A stretch of 64,000 nt of DNA, from positions 1 through 64,000 of the forward strand of contig NZ_WOYF01000001.1 in the NCBI RefSeq assembly GCF_009800925.1, read 5' to 3'. This document shows, one piece after another, positions 1 through 9,598 of this stretch. The position numbers and the translations under genes were made by a program. Within the stretch, counting starts at the first letter, position 1, and every line of letters begins with the position of its first letter. The notes beneath the pieces were generated by a model. That model searched no databases and had not been told where the DNA came from. It worked only from the letters and a program-made list of their open reading frames with translations. The stretch is from Budvicia diplopodorum (GTDB lineage Bacteria > Pseudomonadota > Gammaproteobacteria > Enterobacterales > Enterobacteriaceae).

Positions 1-211
1 TGGGATGGTGATGCGGATGCTGATGACGTTACAGGGTGCGTCACCGGGCCGTATCCCTGAGTTGATGCGGGATCTGGAGAGTATGGGAAAAATGGTGAAG
101 CTGCCGGTACGAAGAGAAAGGGCCTTTCCGAGAGTGGTGAAGGAAAGGCCGCATAAATATGGCAAAGCTAGGAACAAAAAAGCCAGTCAGTTGCTTAACT
201 GACTGGCATTA
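1..211 (+). mobile_element. Right end of an IS4-family insertion sequence (partial)
   Basis: The window opens inside an IS4-type element. It contains the 3' end of the transposase gene (stop at 200-202), and the stop lies within the terminal repeat. The last ~22 bases of the element, ending in TTAACTGACTGGCATTA at 195-211, closely match my recollection of the E. coli IS4 terminal repeat, which begins TAATGCCGATCAGTTAAG when read outward in the other direction. The left end and the target duplication lie outside the window, so intactness cannot be judged. Bases 212-224 would hold one copy of the 11-13 bp target duplication expected for this family. Confidence 0.75.
2..202 (+). CDS. IS4-family transposase, C-terminal fragment
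   Basis: The reading frame is open from the window edge to a TGA at 200-202. The visible ~66 residues contain the basic segment around VRRERAFPRVVKERP, which is characteristic of the C-terminus of IS4-type transposases that cut and paste DNA with a DDE active site. The catalytic DDE residues lie upstream, outside the window. The 5' end is missing only because of the window edge, and an internal ATG at 5-7 should not be read as the true start. Confidence 0.75.
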   Translation, partial: GMVMRMLMTLQGASPGRIPELMRDLESMGKMVKLPVRRERAFPRVVKERPHKYGKARNKKASQLLN

Positions 212-234
212 CCGCTTAATAGGCGGGTTTTTTT
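212..234 (+). terminator. Possible intrinsic terminator just outside the IS end
   Basis: A short CCGC / GCGG stem (212-215 and 223-226) is followed by a run of seven T at 228-234. It is the second of two adjacent inverted repeats. The first, GCCAGTCAGTT / AACTGACTGGC at 182-192 and 197-207, belongs to the IS end. It could stop transcripts leaving the IS element. The stem is weak. Confidence 0.4.
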
Positions 235-284
235 ATGCTGCGTAGTGCTACATAAGTACAGTAAAAGTACCGTAAACGTGGTTA

Positions 285-575
285 TCAGTAAATCTTGGCC
301 ATTAAATTAATCGCCAGAGAATCTACTTTTCCATCGGCAAACTGACCAAATGCCACAAAGTGTGCAGACTGGTTATGCGCATCCACAATCGCCTGAGACG
401 CCCAGCGCTCAATAAAAACGTAAACTAGCGGGTTTTGGTTATCCTGATGAAGATCGTACTGCAGGCACCCTTTCTCAGCCCTGCTGCTATCAACCAGCTT
501 TTTGAGTTCGCTCACTAATGCCGTCTGATAAGCCGACTTTACCGTTAGCGTTGCAACGATAGTTATTTCATTCAT
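285..575 (-). CDS. Putative quinol/antibiotic-biosynthesis monooxygenase (ABM domain, YgiN-like)
   Basis: A small 96-residue protein with the ABM ferredoxin-like fold pattern: a beta strand beginning EITIVATLTVK, a helix with ELKKLVDSSRAEKGCLQYDL, then the motif VYVFIERWASQAIVDAHNQSAHF, where the ERW and H-x-x-S-x-H-F residues are typical of the family. Members are small cofactor-poor oxygenases or detoxifying proteins acting on quinone-like compounds; the substrate cannot be inferred here. I chose the ATG at 575 because AGGA lies about 8 bases before it. A longer frame begins at 608 but lacks a ribosome site. The gene stands alone between the IS end and dbpA. Confidence 0.8.
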   Translation of the reverse strand: MNEITIVATLTVKSAYQTALVSELKKLVDSSRAEKGCLQYDLHQDNQNPLVYVFIERWASQAIVDAHNQSAHFVAFGQFADGKVDSLAINLMAKIY

Positions 576-733
576 ACAACAATCCTTATGTTTGTCACTG
601 AATACCAAAGTACATGGTATGAGAGCCGGACATTAATTGATAGTTGAAATAGAAGAAAACCGATCGGGCGAGAAGTTACATTATTGACCGGATGGATTGA
701 TCGAAAGAATTGATCGGAGATAGCGCTCAGAAA

Positions 734-771
734 CTACCGCAGCTGGCCGTTCAGGCCATAGGCTACGGTAG
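734..771. terminator. Imperfect hairpin downstream of dbpA
   Basis: CTACCGCAGCTGGCC pairs imperfectly with GGCCATAGGCTACGGTAG around a short loop. It lies 22 bases beyond the dbpA stop codon. There is no long U-run on either strand (TTTCT on the dbpA side), so it may be a terminator or an mRNA-stabilising stem. The remainder of 609-792 shows nothing else I can name. Confidence 0.35.
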
Positions 772-792
772 ATTATTCAATCAGAAGGTAAA

Positions 793-2178
793 CTACTTAA
801 TTAACCAAACGCGGTAATTTTTACCTTTAATTTTTCCGCTGCGTAAACGTTCAAGCGCCGTTTTGGCACTTTTCCGACGAATAGCCACATAGGCCTGAGT
901 ATCGAACAACGCAATCTTACCCACTTCGGCGGCGGTCAATCCGGCATCGCCGGTTAATGCCCCCAGAAGATCGCCCGGGCGAATTTTTGCCTTACGCCCA
1001 CCGTCAATATTCAGCGTCAGCATATCAGAAACGATGGTAGTGATTTCAACGTTCGCCATGGTTTTCGGATCTTTCCAGTCCGGCGACTCAGATAAATAAT
1101 CTTCAATAGCATGAGCGCGCTGCAGTTCATTCACGGTACAAAAACTGATCGCCATCCCTTCTAGCCCGGCCCGACCGGTACGGCCAATACGGTGAACGTA
1201 AACTTCAGGATCAAAAGGTAGTTCAAAGTTGACAACCAACGGCAGCTCTTTAATATCCAGCCCCCGGGCCGCCACGTCAGTCGCCACCAGAATTCGACAG
1301 CTTTGGTTAGCAAACTGAACCAGAACCCGCTCGCGATCGCGCTGTTCCAGATCGCCATGCAAAGCCAATACGCTGCTACCCGCGTTGCTCAGCGTATCGG
1401 CAATCTCTTGGCAGTCGCGCTTAGTGTTAGAGAACACCACGCAAGACATCGGCTGGTAATGAGAAAGCAGCTTTTGCAGCAGGGTAATTCGATCGTTTTT
1501 AGCCACTTCGAAAAACTGCTGTTCAATATGAATTCTGTCATCCGCCGTTTCAACGCTTACCCGCTCAGGCGAACGCTGAACGCGCGCGCTCATCTTTTCA
1601 ATGTCTACCGGATAGGTAGCGGAAAACAGCAGAGTCTGGCGCGCTTCTGGGGTACGAGCAATAATGTCATTCACTTCGTCAGAGAACCCCATATCCAGCA
1701 TTCTGTCGGCTTCATCCAGCACCAGAATACTGAGATCGTCCAGCGCAAGATTACCTTTACGTAAATGATCCTGAATACGCCCCGGAGTTCCTACAATGAT
1801 ATGGGCCGGATGCGCCAGAGAATCAACCTGTAGCCCCATCGGCTGGCCGCCGCATAGGGTCAGAACCTTAATGTTTTGAGTGAAGCGGGCAAGACGACGA
1901 ACCTCTTTGCTCACCTGATCGGCCAACTCGCGCGTCGGGCATAGAATCAGCGCCTGAGTGCGAAACACGTTAACCTGAATCGCGGCCAGCACGCCAATGC
2001 CAAACGCCGCCGTTTTACCACTACCGGTTTTAGCCTGCGCCACCACGTCCTTCCCCTGTAAAATCAAAGGAAGCGACGCTGACTGAATCGGCGTCATTTG
2101 CGCATAACCTAGTTCATTCAGATTAGCGATTTGTTCTTCAGGCAGCGGTAAATTAGCAAATGATAATGTTGGGCTCAC
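793..2178 (-). CDS. dbpA: ATP-dependent RNA helicase DbpA
   Basis: A DEAD-box helicase that acts on hairpin 92 of 23S rRNA during assembly of the large ribosomal subunit. Numbered from the start chosen here, the order is the Q-motif region (ELGYAQMTPIQ), Walker A AKTGSGKT (about 49-56), DEAD in LVLDEADRMLD, SAT in LLFSATYP, then the second RecA domain with VATDVAARGLDI and HRIGRTGRAG. A C-terminal RNA-recognition-like domain (DLLGALTGDAGL, KTALERLRSGKIKGK) specific to DbpA follows. I chose a GTG at 2178 (461 aa, E. coli 457). It has AAAGAG about 6 bases upstream and removes an unconserved N-terminal extension. A TTG at 2235 is the only longer alternative. Confidence 0.93.
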   Translation of the reverse strand: MSPTLSFANLPLPEEQIANLNELGYAQMTPIQSASLPLILQGKDVVAQAKTGSGKTAAFGIGVLAAIQVNVFRTQALILCPTRELADQVSKEVRRLARFTQNIKVLTLCGGQPMGLQVDSLAHPAHIIVGTPGRIQDHLRKGNLALDDLSILVLDEADRMLDMGFSDEVNDIIARTPEARQTLLFSATYPVDIEKMSARVQRSPERVSVETADDRIHIEQQFFEVAKNDRITLLQKLLSHYQPMSCVVFSNTKRDCQEIADTLSNAGSSVLALHGDLEQRDRERVLVQFANQSCRILVATDVAARGLDIKELPLVVNFELPFDPEVYVHRIGRTGRAGLEGMAISFCTVNELQRAHAIEDYLSESPDWKDPKTMANVEITTIVSDMLTLNIDGGRKAKIRPGDLLGALTGDAGLTAAEVGKIALFDTQAYVAIRRKSAKTALERLRSGKIKGKNYRVWLIK

Positions 2179-2366
2179 GGGCAGGCTCTTTAGCAGAAAA
2201 TGGATAGGCTGACGCAGCGCGCCAAACGAGTTCAAATCATACCAGATTTACCTTATTCGAAGGCATATTAGTTTCTTGGTTATCCGCATTAATGCCCGCG
2301 ACGCGCAGTTTTTTACCGGAACCAATAAAATTTCTACCTTTTTTCATATTATTCCCATCAAAATAG

Positions 2367-2395
2367 TTGACACCAATCCATTAAACTAGTTAACT
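2367..2395 (+). promoter_or_regulatory. trp operon promoter
   Basis: A perfect -35 box TTGACA (2367-2372) is separated by 17 bases from TTAACT (2390-2395). That -10 hexamer is the same as in the E. coli trp promoter, as I recall it. It lies about 50 bases upstream of the leader peptide and overlaps the TrpR operator, so repressor binding would exclude RNA polymerase. Confidence 0.88.
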
Positions 2396-2400
2396 AGTAC
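2384..2400. promoter_or_regulatory. TrpR operator of the trp operon
   Basis: A perfect 14-bp palindrome ACTAGTTAACTAGT (2385-2398), extended by AC on the right, matches the core of the known E. coli trp operator. It overlaps the -10 box. This is the site where tryptophan-bound TrpR blocks initiation. Confidence 0.9.
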
Positions 2401-2445
2401 ACAGATTCAGCAACGCATAATGCAACATCAGACAGAGGCTATATC

Positions 2446-2496
2446 ATGACGAACGCAAACATCGTTTCAATTTGTTGGTGGCAACTCCTCCCTTAG
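2446..2496 (+). CDS. trpL: trp operon leader peptide
   Basis: A 16-codon reading frame, MTNANIVSICWWQLLP, with two adjacent Trp codons (TGGTGG at 2476-2481) and a TAG stop. It is preceded by a GACAGAGG-like ribosome site. Ribosome stalling at the Trp codons when charged tRNA-Trp is scarce would decide which downstream RNA hairpin forms. It is too short for ordinary gene callers, but position, composition and the adjoining attenuator make it secure. Confidence 0.9.
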   Translation: MTNANIVSICWWQLLP

Positions 2497-2546
2497 CGGG
2501 CGGCCTACTTGCACCAATTTGTCATCTGATAAAGCAAATAGCCAAT

Positions 2547-2570
2547 AAGCCCGCACTTAGCGGGCTTTTT
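2547..2570 (+). terminator. trp attenuator (intrinsic terminator with antiterminator alternative)
   Basis: AAGCCCGC (2547-2554) pairs with GCGGGCTT around the loop ACTTA and is followed by five T. The same GCCCGC segment can instead pair with GCGGGC at 2496-2501, next to the trpL stop codon, giving the mutually exclusive antiterminator. This is the classic layout in which translation of trpL controls read-through into trpE. Confidence 0.88.
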
Positions 2571-2628
2571 AATGCATGAACAGCGTGCAAATAAAAAAAT
2601 AATACTGACATAAATGGCGTAAATACCG

Positions 2629-4191
2629 ATGCAAACACTCAAACCAACGCTACAGCTACTCACCGCACAAACGCCTTACCGCAGCGATCCGACGGCAATC
2701 TTTGCTCAGCTCTGCCACGATCGCCCTGCGACGTTGCTGCTGGAATCTGCCGAAGTCGACAGTAAACAAAACTTAAAAAGTTTACTGGTCATCGACAGTG
2801 CACTGCGCATTTCTGCCGAAGGCCGCAGGGTAACGCTACGCGCCCTCACCCAGAACGGTAATGCTCTGCTATCTCTGCTAGATAAGCGCATGCCGGCAGA
2901 GGTTGAAAACCATATTTCCGACCGCCAACGCCTGCTGGTTTACCCTCAGATTAACGGCATGCAGGATGAAGATGCCCGCCTGAAGTCAACGTCGGTATTT
3001 GACTCTCTGCGCCAGCTATTGGCGCTAGTGACCGTTCCGGAAGATCGGCGTGAAGCCATGCTGCTGGGCGGCCTATTCGCCTATGATTTAGTGGCCGGAT
3101 TTGAAGATTTACCTGAGCTAATCAACGACAGACACTGCCCGGACTTCTGTTTTTATCTGGCCGAAACCTTACTGATTCTCGATCATCAAAATGGCATTTC
3201 CCGCCTACAGGCCAGCCTGTTTACGCCCGACGCATCGGAGCAGCAGCGTCTGGAAAATCGACTGGTGCAATTACAGCATCAGTTAGGACACGCGGCTTCA
3301 ACCATTAGCGCGTCGACGTTAGAAGACATGGTGCTGAACTGTGACCGCAGCGATGAAGAGTACGGCAACATTGTGCGTGAGCTACAGCAGGCCATCCGTC
3401 AGGGCGACATTTTTCAGGTGGTTCCGTCGCGTCGTTTCACCCTGCCTTGCCCGTCTCCGCTGGCCGCCTACCAAACGCTGAAAGAAAACAACCCAAGCCC
3501 CTATATGTTTTTTATGCAAGATGAGGCTTTTACCCTGTTCGGCGCATCGCCGGAAAGCGCCCTGAAATATTCAGCCGATAGCCGCCAGATCGAAATCTAT
3601 CCGATTGCGGGAACCCGCCCAAGAGGCCGCAATGCAGACGGCTCATTAGATAAAGATCTCGACAGCCGCTTTGAACTGGATATGCGTACCGACCATAAAG
3701 AGCTGGCTGAACACATTATGCTGGTCGATTTGGCCCGTAACGATCTGGCGCGCATCTGCCAAGCCGGTAGCCGCTACGTGGCCGACCTGACAAAGGTAGA
3801 CCGCTACTCATTCGTCATGCATTTGGTTTCCCGCGTGGTGGGCACGTTAAGAAGCGATCTGGACGCCCTGCACGCCTATCAGGCCTGTATGAACATGGGC
3901 ACCTTAAGCGGTGCGCCAAAGGTTAAAGCCATGCAGCTCATCGCCCAATATGAAGGCATACGCCGCGGCAGCTACGGCGGCGCGGTTGGCTATTTCACCG
4001 CTCATGGCGATCTGGACACCTGCATTGTTATCCGCTCCGCCTACGTGGAAGACGGCATTGCCACCATTCAGGCCGGAGCCGGCGTAGTTTTAGATTCAAA
4101 TCCACAGGCCGAAGCCGACGAAACCCGCAATAAAGCCAGAGCCGTATTACGGGCCATTGCCACAGCCCATCAGGCAAAGGAGATTTTCTAA
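2629..4191 (+). CDS. trpE: Anthranilate synthase component I
   Basis: Converts chorismate to anthranilate with ammonia supplied by TrpG, the first committed step of tryptophan synthesis. It is 520 aa, the same length as E. coli TrpE and collinear with it. The N-terminal feedback-binding region contains [11 protein letters not shown]. The C-terminal chorismate-binding domain has [41 protein letters not shown] and [12 protein letters not shown]. The ATG lies 58 bases after the attenuator. The stop overlaps the trpG start by one base (TAATG), so the two subunits are probably translationally coupled. Expression is set by TrpR and attenuation; the enzyme should be feedback-inhibited by Trp. Confidence 0.98.
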   Translation: MQTLKPTLQLLTAQTPYRSDPTAIFAQLCHDRPATLLLESAEVDSKQNLKSLLVIDSALRISAEGRRVTLRALTQNGNALLSLLDKRMPAEVENHISDRQRLLVYPQINGMQDEDARLKSTSVFDSLRQLLALVTVPEDRREAMLLGGLFAYDLVAGFEDLPELINDRHCPDFCFYLAETLLILDHQNGISRLQASLFTPDASEQQRLENRLVQLQHQLGHAASTISASTLEDMVLNCDRSDEEYGNIVRELQQAIRQGDIFQVVPSRRFTLPCPSPLAAYQTLKENNPSPYMFFMQDEAFTLFGASPESALKYSADSRQIEIYPIAGTRPRGRNADGSLDKDLDSRFELDMRTDHKELAEHIMLVDLARNDLARICQAGSRYVADLTKVDRYSFVMHLVSRVVGTLRSDLDALHAYQACMNMGTLSGAPKVKAMQLIAQYEGIRRGSYGGAVGYFTAHGDLDTCIVIRSAYVEDGIATIQAGAGVVLDSNPQAEADETRNKARAVLRAIATAHQAKEIF

Positions 4192-4775
4192 TGGCGGAGA
4201 TTCTACTACTCGACAACGTCGACTCATTTACCTACAACCTGGTCGATCAGCTACGCTCTAGCGGACATAGCGTAACGATTTACCGCAATACGTTGCCCGC
4301 TGAGCTGATTATTCAGCAAATTAACCGCATGAATAAACCGGTACTGATGCTGTCGCCGGGTCCGGGAAAACCGTCTGAAGCGGGCTGTATGCCGGAACTG
4401 CTGGCATCGTTATTAGGAAAGCTGCCGATTATCGGAATTTGTCTGGGCCATCAGGCCATCGTTCAGGCCTACGGCGGCAATGTGGGTCAGGCGGGCGAAA
4501 TTCTACACGGCAAATCATCACCCATTACCCACGACGGCCTCGGGATGTTTGACGGTTTACCTTCACCGCTGCCGGTTGCCCGCTACCACTCACTGGTGGG
4601 TACCGACGTCCCGGCCGAGCTTACGGTTAACGCCCATTACAACAATATGGTGATGGCGGTTCGCCACGATAGCCACCGGGTTTGCGGCTTTCAGTTTCAT
4701 CCGGAATCCATTCTTACCACTCAGGGCGCGCGTTTATTAAACCAAACGCTGTCATGGGCTTTGGCGAACCAATAA
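4191..4775 (+). CDS. trpG: Anthranilate synthase component II (glutamine amidotransferase)
   Basis: A class I amidotransferase subunit that hydrolyses glutamine and channels ammonia to TrpE. The catalytic triad is visible: Cys84 in GICLGHQ, and His170 and Glu172 in FQFHPES. The protein is 194 aa and stops before any phosphoribosyltransferase domain. It is therefore a free-standing TrpG as in Serratia marcescens, unlike the TrpGD fusion of E. coli. It starts at the last base of the trpE stop codon, and trpD follows after 7 bases. Confidence 0.97.
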   Translation: MAEILLLDNVDSFTYNLVDQLRSSGHSVTIYRNTLPAELIIQQINRMNKPVLMLSPGPGKPSEAGCMPELLASLLGKLPIIGICLGHQAIVQAYGGNVGQAGEILHGKSSPITHDGLGMFDGLPSPLPVARYHSLVGTDVPAELTVNAHYNNMVMAVRHDSHRVCGFQFHPESILTTQGARLLNQTLSWALANQ

Positions 4776-4782
4776 GGAAACT

Positions 4783-5784
4783 ATGATGCAATCGATTCTT
4801 AATAAGCTGTACCGTGCCGAATCATTGACTCAGTTGGAGAGCCAAACGCTGTTTAGCAGCATTGCACGCGGTGAGCTAGAGCCATCGCAGCTGGCCGCCG
4901 CGCTGATCAGCATGAAGGTACGCGGAGAAACGCCCGACGAAATCGCCGGTGCCGCTAACGCATTTTTAGCCGATGCGCAGCCATTCCCTCGCCCTGATTA
5001 CGATTTTGCCGATATCGTTGGCACCGGCGGAGACGGCACTAACAGCATTAACATCTCAACGGCCAGCGCCTTTGTCGCCGCCAGCTGTGGCATCAGTATT
5101 GCAAAACACGGTAACCGCAGCGTCTCTAGCCGTTCTGGCTCATCAGACCTGCTGGCGGCCATGGGAATCAAACTGGATATGCCGGCAGCGCTTTCCCGCC
5201 AGGCGCTCGACGACTTGGGCGTATGCTTTTTGTTTGCGCCACAGTACCACTCCGGATTCCGACACGCGATACCGGTTCGCCAACAGCTCAAAACCCGTAC
5301 GCTGTTCAACGTACTGGGCCCGCTCATTAATCCGGCTCGCCCTCAAAAAGCCCTGATCGGCGTATATAGCCCTGAACTAGTCGTTCCGATTGCCGAAACG
5401 CTCAGCGTGTTAGGCTATAAGCACGCGGCGGTGGTTCACGGCGGCGGCATGGATGAAGTGGCCATTCACGCGCCAACTCAGGTCGCTGAGCTGCGTGATG
5501 GTAAGATTGAGTGCTATCAGCTGACCCATAAAGATTTTAGCTTACGCCAGTACGCTCTGTCTGACCTTGAAGGCGGATCGCCGGAAGAAAATCGTGACAT
5601 TTTATCGCGCTTGCTACAAGGTAAAGGGGAACAGGCTCACGCCACTGCCGTCGCCGCTAACGTGGCTTTACTACTGCGGTTGTTCGGCCAAGATGACCTA
5701 CGGATTAACGCACAGCGCGCGATGGACGTCATTTACAGCGGCGTCGCATTCGATCGGGTAACGGCTCTGGCCGCAAGAGGATAA
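4783..5784 (+). CDS. trpD: Anthranilate phosphoribosyltransferase
   Basis: Transfers phosphoribose from PRPP to anthranilate. The 333-aa protein has the helical N-terminal region, the PRPP-binding loop GTGGDGTNS (about 80-88) and KHGNRSVSS near 107. Two ATG codons lie in tandem at 4783 and 4786, both served by AAGGA just upstream. The second has the better spacing, so the true start may be one codon later. It abuts trpCF directly, its TAA being followed at once by ATG. Confidence 0.97.
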   Translation: MMQSILNKLYRAESLTQLESQTLFSSIARGELEPSQLAAALISMKVRGETPDEIAGAANAFLADAQPFPRPDYDFADIVGTGGDGTNSINISTASAFVAASCGISIAKHGNRSVSSRSGSSDLLAAMGIKLDMPAALSRQALDDLGVCFLFAPQYHSGFRHAIPVRQQLKTRTLFNVLGPLINPARPQKALIGVYSPELVVPIAETLSVLGYKHAAVVHGGGMDEVAIHAPTQVAELRDGKIECYQLTHKDFSLRQYALSDLEGGSPEENRDILSRLLQGKGEQAHATAVAANVALLLRLFGQDDLRINAQRAMDVIYSGVAFDRVTALAARG

Positions 5785-7152
5785 ATGATGCAAGAAACGG
5801 TTTTAACGCGCATTGTTCAAGACAAACGGCTTTGGGTTACTGCGCGTAAACAGCAGCAACCGCTGGCAAGCTTTCGCCATAGCGTAGTTGCCAGTGAACG
5901 CAGTTTTTATCAGGCGCTCACTAGTGATAAAGCGGTGTTTATTCTAGAGTGCAAAAAAGCCTCTCCGTCTAAAGGATTAATTCGCCATAACTTTGATCCA
6001 AGGGCGATTGCCGAAAGCTACCGGGACTTTGCCTCGGTAATTTCAGTATTAACCGATGAAAAATACTTTCAGGGTAGCTTCGATTACCTAACGCTGGTCA
6101 GTAATCAGGTCCATCAACCGGTGTTATGTAAAGACTTTATTATCGACCCGTATCAGATTTATCTGGCCCGCTTCTACCATGCTGACGCCGTTCTGCTGAT
6201 GCTATCGGTACTGGATGACGAAGAGTATGTAGCACTGGCCGAGGTTGCCAATTCATTGAACATGGGCGTATTGACCGAAGTCAGCAATGAAAGCGAGCTT
6301 GAACGTGCGATAGCCCTTCAGGCCCGAGTGGTCGGTATTAATAACCGCGACCTACGGGACTTATCCATCGATCTTAATCGAACCCGAACCATGGCACCGA
6401 GGTTATCGGCGTCCACCATTGTTATCAGTGAATCAGGTATTCATCACTACGGCCAAATCCGTGAACTTAGCCAGTATGCTAACGGCTTCCTGATCGGCAG
6501 CGCCCTGATGTCTGAGCCTGAGTTAGATCTGGCTGTCAGGCGGGTTATTCTGGGTGAAAACAAAGTGTGCGGCCTGACTCGCGCTGAAGATGCCGCTGCC
6601 GCCTATCAAGCCGGTGCGGTGTATGGCGGGCTAATTTTTGTCGGTAAATCACCGCGTTATATCAACCTGGCTCAGGCACAAAAAGTGATTGCCGGTGCGC
6701 CGTTACGCTGGGTTGGCGTATTCAGCAACGCCCAACGCGAAACCGTCTGCCTAACGGTAGAAAAGCTTCATCTGTTTGCCGTTCAGCTGCACGGCAACGA
6801 AGACCCCACCTACGTTGCCGACCTGCGGGCGCATCTGCCCGAAGGCTGTCAAATATGGAAAGCGCACAGCGTTGAGGGCGAGTTACCCGAGCTAAACGAT
6901 TCAAACATCGACCGCTACCTGTTAGATAACGGTGCTGGCGGCAGCGGCCAAAGCTTTGACTGGCAAATGGCTAAAGATAAAACCGTTGGTAACATGATGC
7001 TAGCCGGTGGTTTAAACCCTGACAACGTAGGTCAGGCGGCCAAGCTGGGCTATAAAGGCCTCGATTTTAACTCCGGCGTTGAAAGCGCTGCCGGAGTAAA
7101 AGATATCGTTAAGATTAATTCAGTATTCAGCACCTTACGTAGCTATATGTAA
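5785..7152 (+). CDS. trpCF: Bifunctional indole-3-glycerol-phosphate synthase / phosphoribosylanthranilate isomerase
   Basis: A fused enzyme catalysing two consecutive steps. Residues 1-255 form the indole-3-glycerol-phosphate synthase barrel, with Glu55 and Lys57 in FILECKKASPSKG, Lys116 in VLCKDF and Glu165 in LTEVSN. Residues about 258-455 form the isomerase barrel, with Cys262 in VCGLTRAEDA, followed by GLIFVGKSPRYI and MLAGGLNPDNV. The fusion is the usual enterobacterial form, named trpC in E. coli. It starts directly after the trpD stop. A 51-base gap with the only sizeable intercistronic space in the operon separates it from trpB. Confidence 0.97.
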   Translation: MMQETVLTRIVQDKRLWVTARKQQQPLASFRHSVVASERSFYQALTSDKAVFILECKKASPSKGLIRHNFDPRAIAESYRDFASVISVLTDEKYFQGSFDYLTLVSNQVHQPVLCKDFIIDPYQIYLARFYHADAVLLMLSVLDDEEYVALAEVANSLNMGVLTEVSNESELERAIALQARVVGINNRDLRDLSIDLNRTRTMAPRLSASTIVISESGIHHYGQIRELSQYANGFLIGSALMSEPELDLAVRRVILGENKVCGLTRAEDAAAAYQAGAVYGGLIFVGKSPRYINLAQAQKVIAGAPLRWVGVFSNAQRETVCLTVEKLHLFAVQLHGNEDPTYVADLRAHLPEGCQIWKAHSVEGELPELNDSNIDRYLLDNGAGGSGQSFDWQMAKDKTVGNMMLAGGLNPDNVGQAAKLGYKGLDFNSGVESAAGVKDIVKINSVFSTLRSYM

Positions 7153-7203
7153 CTATTAATCACATGCTAATAATGACTAATATCGAAAACAAGGGAATTT
7201 GAA

Positions 7204-8394
7204 ATGACATTGCTTAACCCCTACTTTGGTGAATTTGGTGGAATGTATGTACCCCAAATTTTAATCCCGGCGTTAAATCAGTTAGAAGAAGCGTTTGTCA
7301 GCGCTCAGCGTGACCCAGCGTTTCACCGTGAGTTTCAGGACTTACTGGTCAACTATGCTGGCCGCCCCACGCCGCTGACCCTATGCCGCAATCTGACTGC
7401 CGGAACCAAAACCAAACTTTACCTTAAGCGTGAAGACCTGCTGCACGGCGGCGCACATAAAACCAATCAGGTTTTGGGTCAGGCGCTACTGGCCAAACGT
7501 ATGGGAAAAACCGAAATTATTGCCGAGACCGGAGCCGGTCAGCATGGCGTAGCTTCCGCGCTGGCCTGTGCGCTGCTCGGGCTAAAATGCCGTATCTATA
7601 TGGGTGCCAAAGACGTGCAGCGCCAGTCGCCAAACGTATTCAGAATGCGCCTGATGGGGGCGGAAGTGATCCCGGTTCATAGCGGTTCATCGACTCTGAA
7701 AGATGCCTGTAATGAAGCCCTGCGCGACTGGTCGGCCAACTATGCCACGGCGCACTATATGCTCGGCACCGCCGCAGGCCCGCATCCGTTCCCGACCATC
7801 GTGCGCGAATTCCAACGCATGATAGGCGAAGAAACCAAGTCGCAAATGAAACAGCGCGAAGACTGCCTGCCGGATGCGGTCATTGCCTGTATTGGCGGCG
7901 GTTCCAACGCCATTGGCATGTTTGCCGACTTTATCGACGAACCTTCGGTCAGACTGATCGGCGTCGAACCGGCCGGGCTAGGCATTGAAAGCGGCCAGCA
8001 CGGCGCACCGTTAATGCACGGCCGGGTGGGTATCTATTTCGGTATGAAGTCGCCGATGATGCAAACCAGCGAAGGCCAAATTGAAGAGTCTTACTCCATC
8101 TCTGCCGGTCTGGACTTCCCGTCCGTAGGCCCTCAGCACGCCCATCTGCACAGCATTGGTCGCGCTGAGTACGTTTCTATTACCGATGACGAAGCGCTCG
8201 ACGCCTTCCAGCTATTATCCCGCCAAGAAGGCATTATACCGGCGCTGGAATCCGCTCACGCGCTGGCCTATGCGCTGAAAATTATCGCGGCTGAACCAGA
8301 AAAAGAGCAGATCCTAGTGGTTAATCTGTCAGGGCGCGGCGATAAAGATATTTTTACGGTTCACGATATTTTAAAACAGCGGGGAGAAATCTGA
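7204..8394 (+). CDS. trpB: Tryptophan synthase beta chain
   Basis: A pyridoxal-phosphate enzyme that condenses indole with serine. The cofactor lysine is Lys86 in HGGAHKTNQ. Glu108 in AETGAGQHG matches the catalytic glutamate, and [12 protein letters not shown] is the phosphate-binding loop. Its 396 aa are the normal length. AAGGGAATTTGAA before the ATG gives a strong ribosome site. The stop overlaps the trpA start (TGATG), as expected for the alpha2-beta2 complex. Confidence 0.98.
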   Translation: MTLLNPYFGEFGGMYVPQILIPALNQLEEAFVSAQRDPAFHREFQDLLVNYAGRPTPLTLCRNLTAGTKTKLYLKREDLLHGGAHKTNQVLGQALLAKRMGKTEIIAETGAGQHGVASALACALLGLKCRIYMGAKDVQRQSPNVFRMRLMGAEVIPVHSGSSTLKDACNEALRDWSANYATAHYMLGTAAGPHPFPTIVREFQRMIGEETKSQMKQREDCLPDAVIACIGGGSNAIGMFADFIDEPSVRLIGVEPAGLGIESGQHGAPLMHGRVGIYFGMKSPMMQTSEGQIEESYSISAGLDFPSVGPQHAHLHSIGRAEYVSITDDEALDAFQLLSRQEGIIPALESAHALAYALKIIAAEPEKEQILVVNLSGRGDKDIFTVHDILKQRGEI

Positions 8395-9200
8395 TGGAAC
8401 GTTATCAACAGCTATTTGATCGCCTTAAAGCCAACGGTGAAGGCGCTTTTGTTCCGTTCGTTACCTTAGGCGATCCTAACCCTGAGCTCTCGCTGCAAAT
8501 CATCGATGCGCTGGTTGAAGGCGGTGCTGACGCCCTTGAAATCGGCATTCCGTTTTCAGATCCGCTGGCAGACGGCCCAACCATACAGGCAGCAGCGCTA
8601 AGAGCATTCTCGGCCGGAGTGACGCCGTCACTTTGCTTTGAGCTGCTGGCTAAAATTCGGCAAAAGCATCCGCAAATCCCAATCGGATTACTGATGTACG
8701 CCAATCTGGTGTTTTCCCGCGGAATCGATGAGTTCTATGCGCTGTGCGCCAAGGTTGGCGTAGATTCAGTACTGATCGCGGACGTTCCCCTTGAAGAGTC
8801 CGCGCCCTATCGTCTGGCCGCCCAGCGCCACGGAATTTCGCCGATCTTTATTTGCCCGCCAAACGCCGACGACGAGCTAATTCGCCAAATAGCCTCCTAC
8901 GGCCGAGGCTATACCTACCTGCTGTCCCGCGCTGGCGTAACCGGCGCAGAAAATCGCGCTATTCAGTCGCTTGAGCATCTGGTGACCAAGCTACGGGATT
9001 ATAACGCCGCCCCGGCCATTCAAGGCTTCGGCATTTCTGAACCATCGCAGGTTAAAGCCACGCTGGCCAGCGGCGCAGCCGGCGCTATTTCAGGCTCAGC
9101 GGTGGTTAAGATTATCGAACAGAACTATCAGCAACCAAAAATCATGTTGGAAAAACTGACCGAGTTTGTTCGCAATATGAAGGCCGCGACCAAGAAGTAA
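8394..9200 (+). CDS. trpA: Tryptophan synthase alpha chain
   Basis: Cleaves indole-3-glycerol phosphate and passes indole through a tunnel to TrpB. The catalytic residues are in place: Glu49 ([10 protein letters not shown]) and Asp60 (LADGPTIQ). [10 protein letters not shown] and [12 protein letters not shown] form the phosphate site. It has 268 aa, as in E. coli. It is the last gene of the operon and is followed 28 bases later by a strong terminator. Confidence 0.98.
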   Translation: MERYQQLFDRLKANGEGAFVPFVTLGDPNPELSLQIIDALVEGGADALEIGIPFSDPLADGPTIQAAALRAFSAGVTPSLCFELLAKIRQKHPQIPIGLLMYANLVFSRGIDEFYALCAKVGVDSVLIADVPLEESAPYRLAAQRHGISPIFICPPNADDELIRQIASYGRGYTYLLSRAGVTGAENRAIQSLEHLVTKLRDYNAAPAIQGFGISEPSQVKATLASGAAGAISGSAVVKIIEQNYQQPKIMLEKLTEFVRNMKAATKK

Positions 9201-9227
9201 CTCGAGGGTTATTTTGATTAACGCTGG

Positions 9228-9261
9228 AACGGCCCGCAGGATTAAACTGTGGGCCGTTTTA
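9228..9261 (+). terminator. trp operon terminator
   Basis: AACGGCCCGCAG pairs with CTGTGGGCCGTT (one G-U pair) around a 7-base loop and is followed by TTTT. It begins 28 bases after the trpA stop. Confidence 0.88.
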
Positions 9262-9358
9262 TTGAGCAAAAAAAGAATTAGAGACTCTAGATAAGAATTG
9301 TAAAGAATTCGGTCGTTAAATGTTCATCGTTTCCATAACCTACGTAACTCACGACCGA

Positions 9359-9526
9359 CAAGGAGGCGTAAGCGCGCCTCCTTGACCTGCGCCTCCGCAC
9401 GGGAACTCAGGTCGCTTAAGCGACTTCCCGCCACAAAAAATTAGTCTTAACGCACCGACAGAGAGCCGCTCCCGGCGTCGCTCTGCCTTTCGCAGCATCC
9501 ATGCTGCTCATACTAACTAATTTTTT
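9359..9526. repeat. Array of nested stem-loops between trpA and phoR
   Basis: This gene-free stretch is built of inverted repeats. There is a perfect 10-bp stem CAAGGAGGCG / CGCCTCCTTG (9359-9368, 9375-9384). GGGAA and TTCCC flank the palindrome GTCGCTTAAGCGAC (9401-9429). An 11-bp stem AAAAAATTAGT / ACTAATTTTTT (9435-9445, 9516-9526) encloses GCAGCAT-CC-ATGCTGC (9492-9507) and a weaker CAGAG / CTCTG stem. No open frame of note is present. A related architecture occurs at 33964-34111 and inside 52331-52381. Confidence 0.65.
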
Positions 9527-9598
9527 ATGTCGGCTGAGTTCAAGTGCTCATTGGATAGGTCAAGGGCTACTGACCCAATAAATAATAACCAAAAAACC

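Noticed and set aside
2179-2235. TTG start for dbpA giving 480 aa
   Set aside because: The 19 extra residues are absent from known DbpA proteins, and the GTG at 2178 has a plausible ribosome site and gives a normal length.
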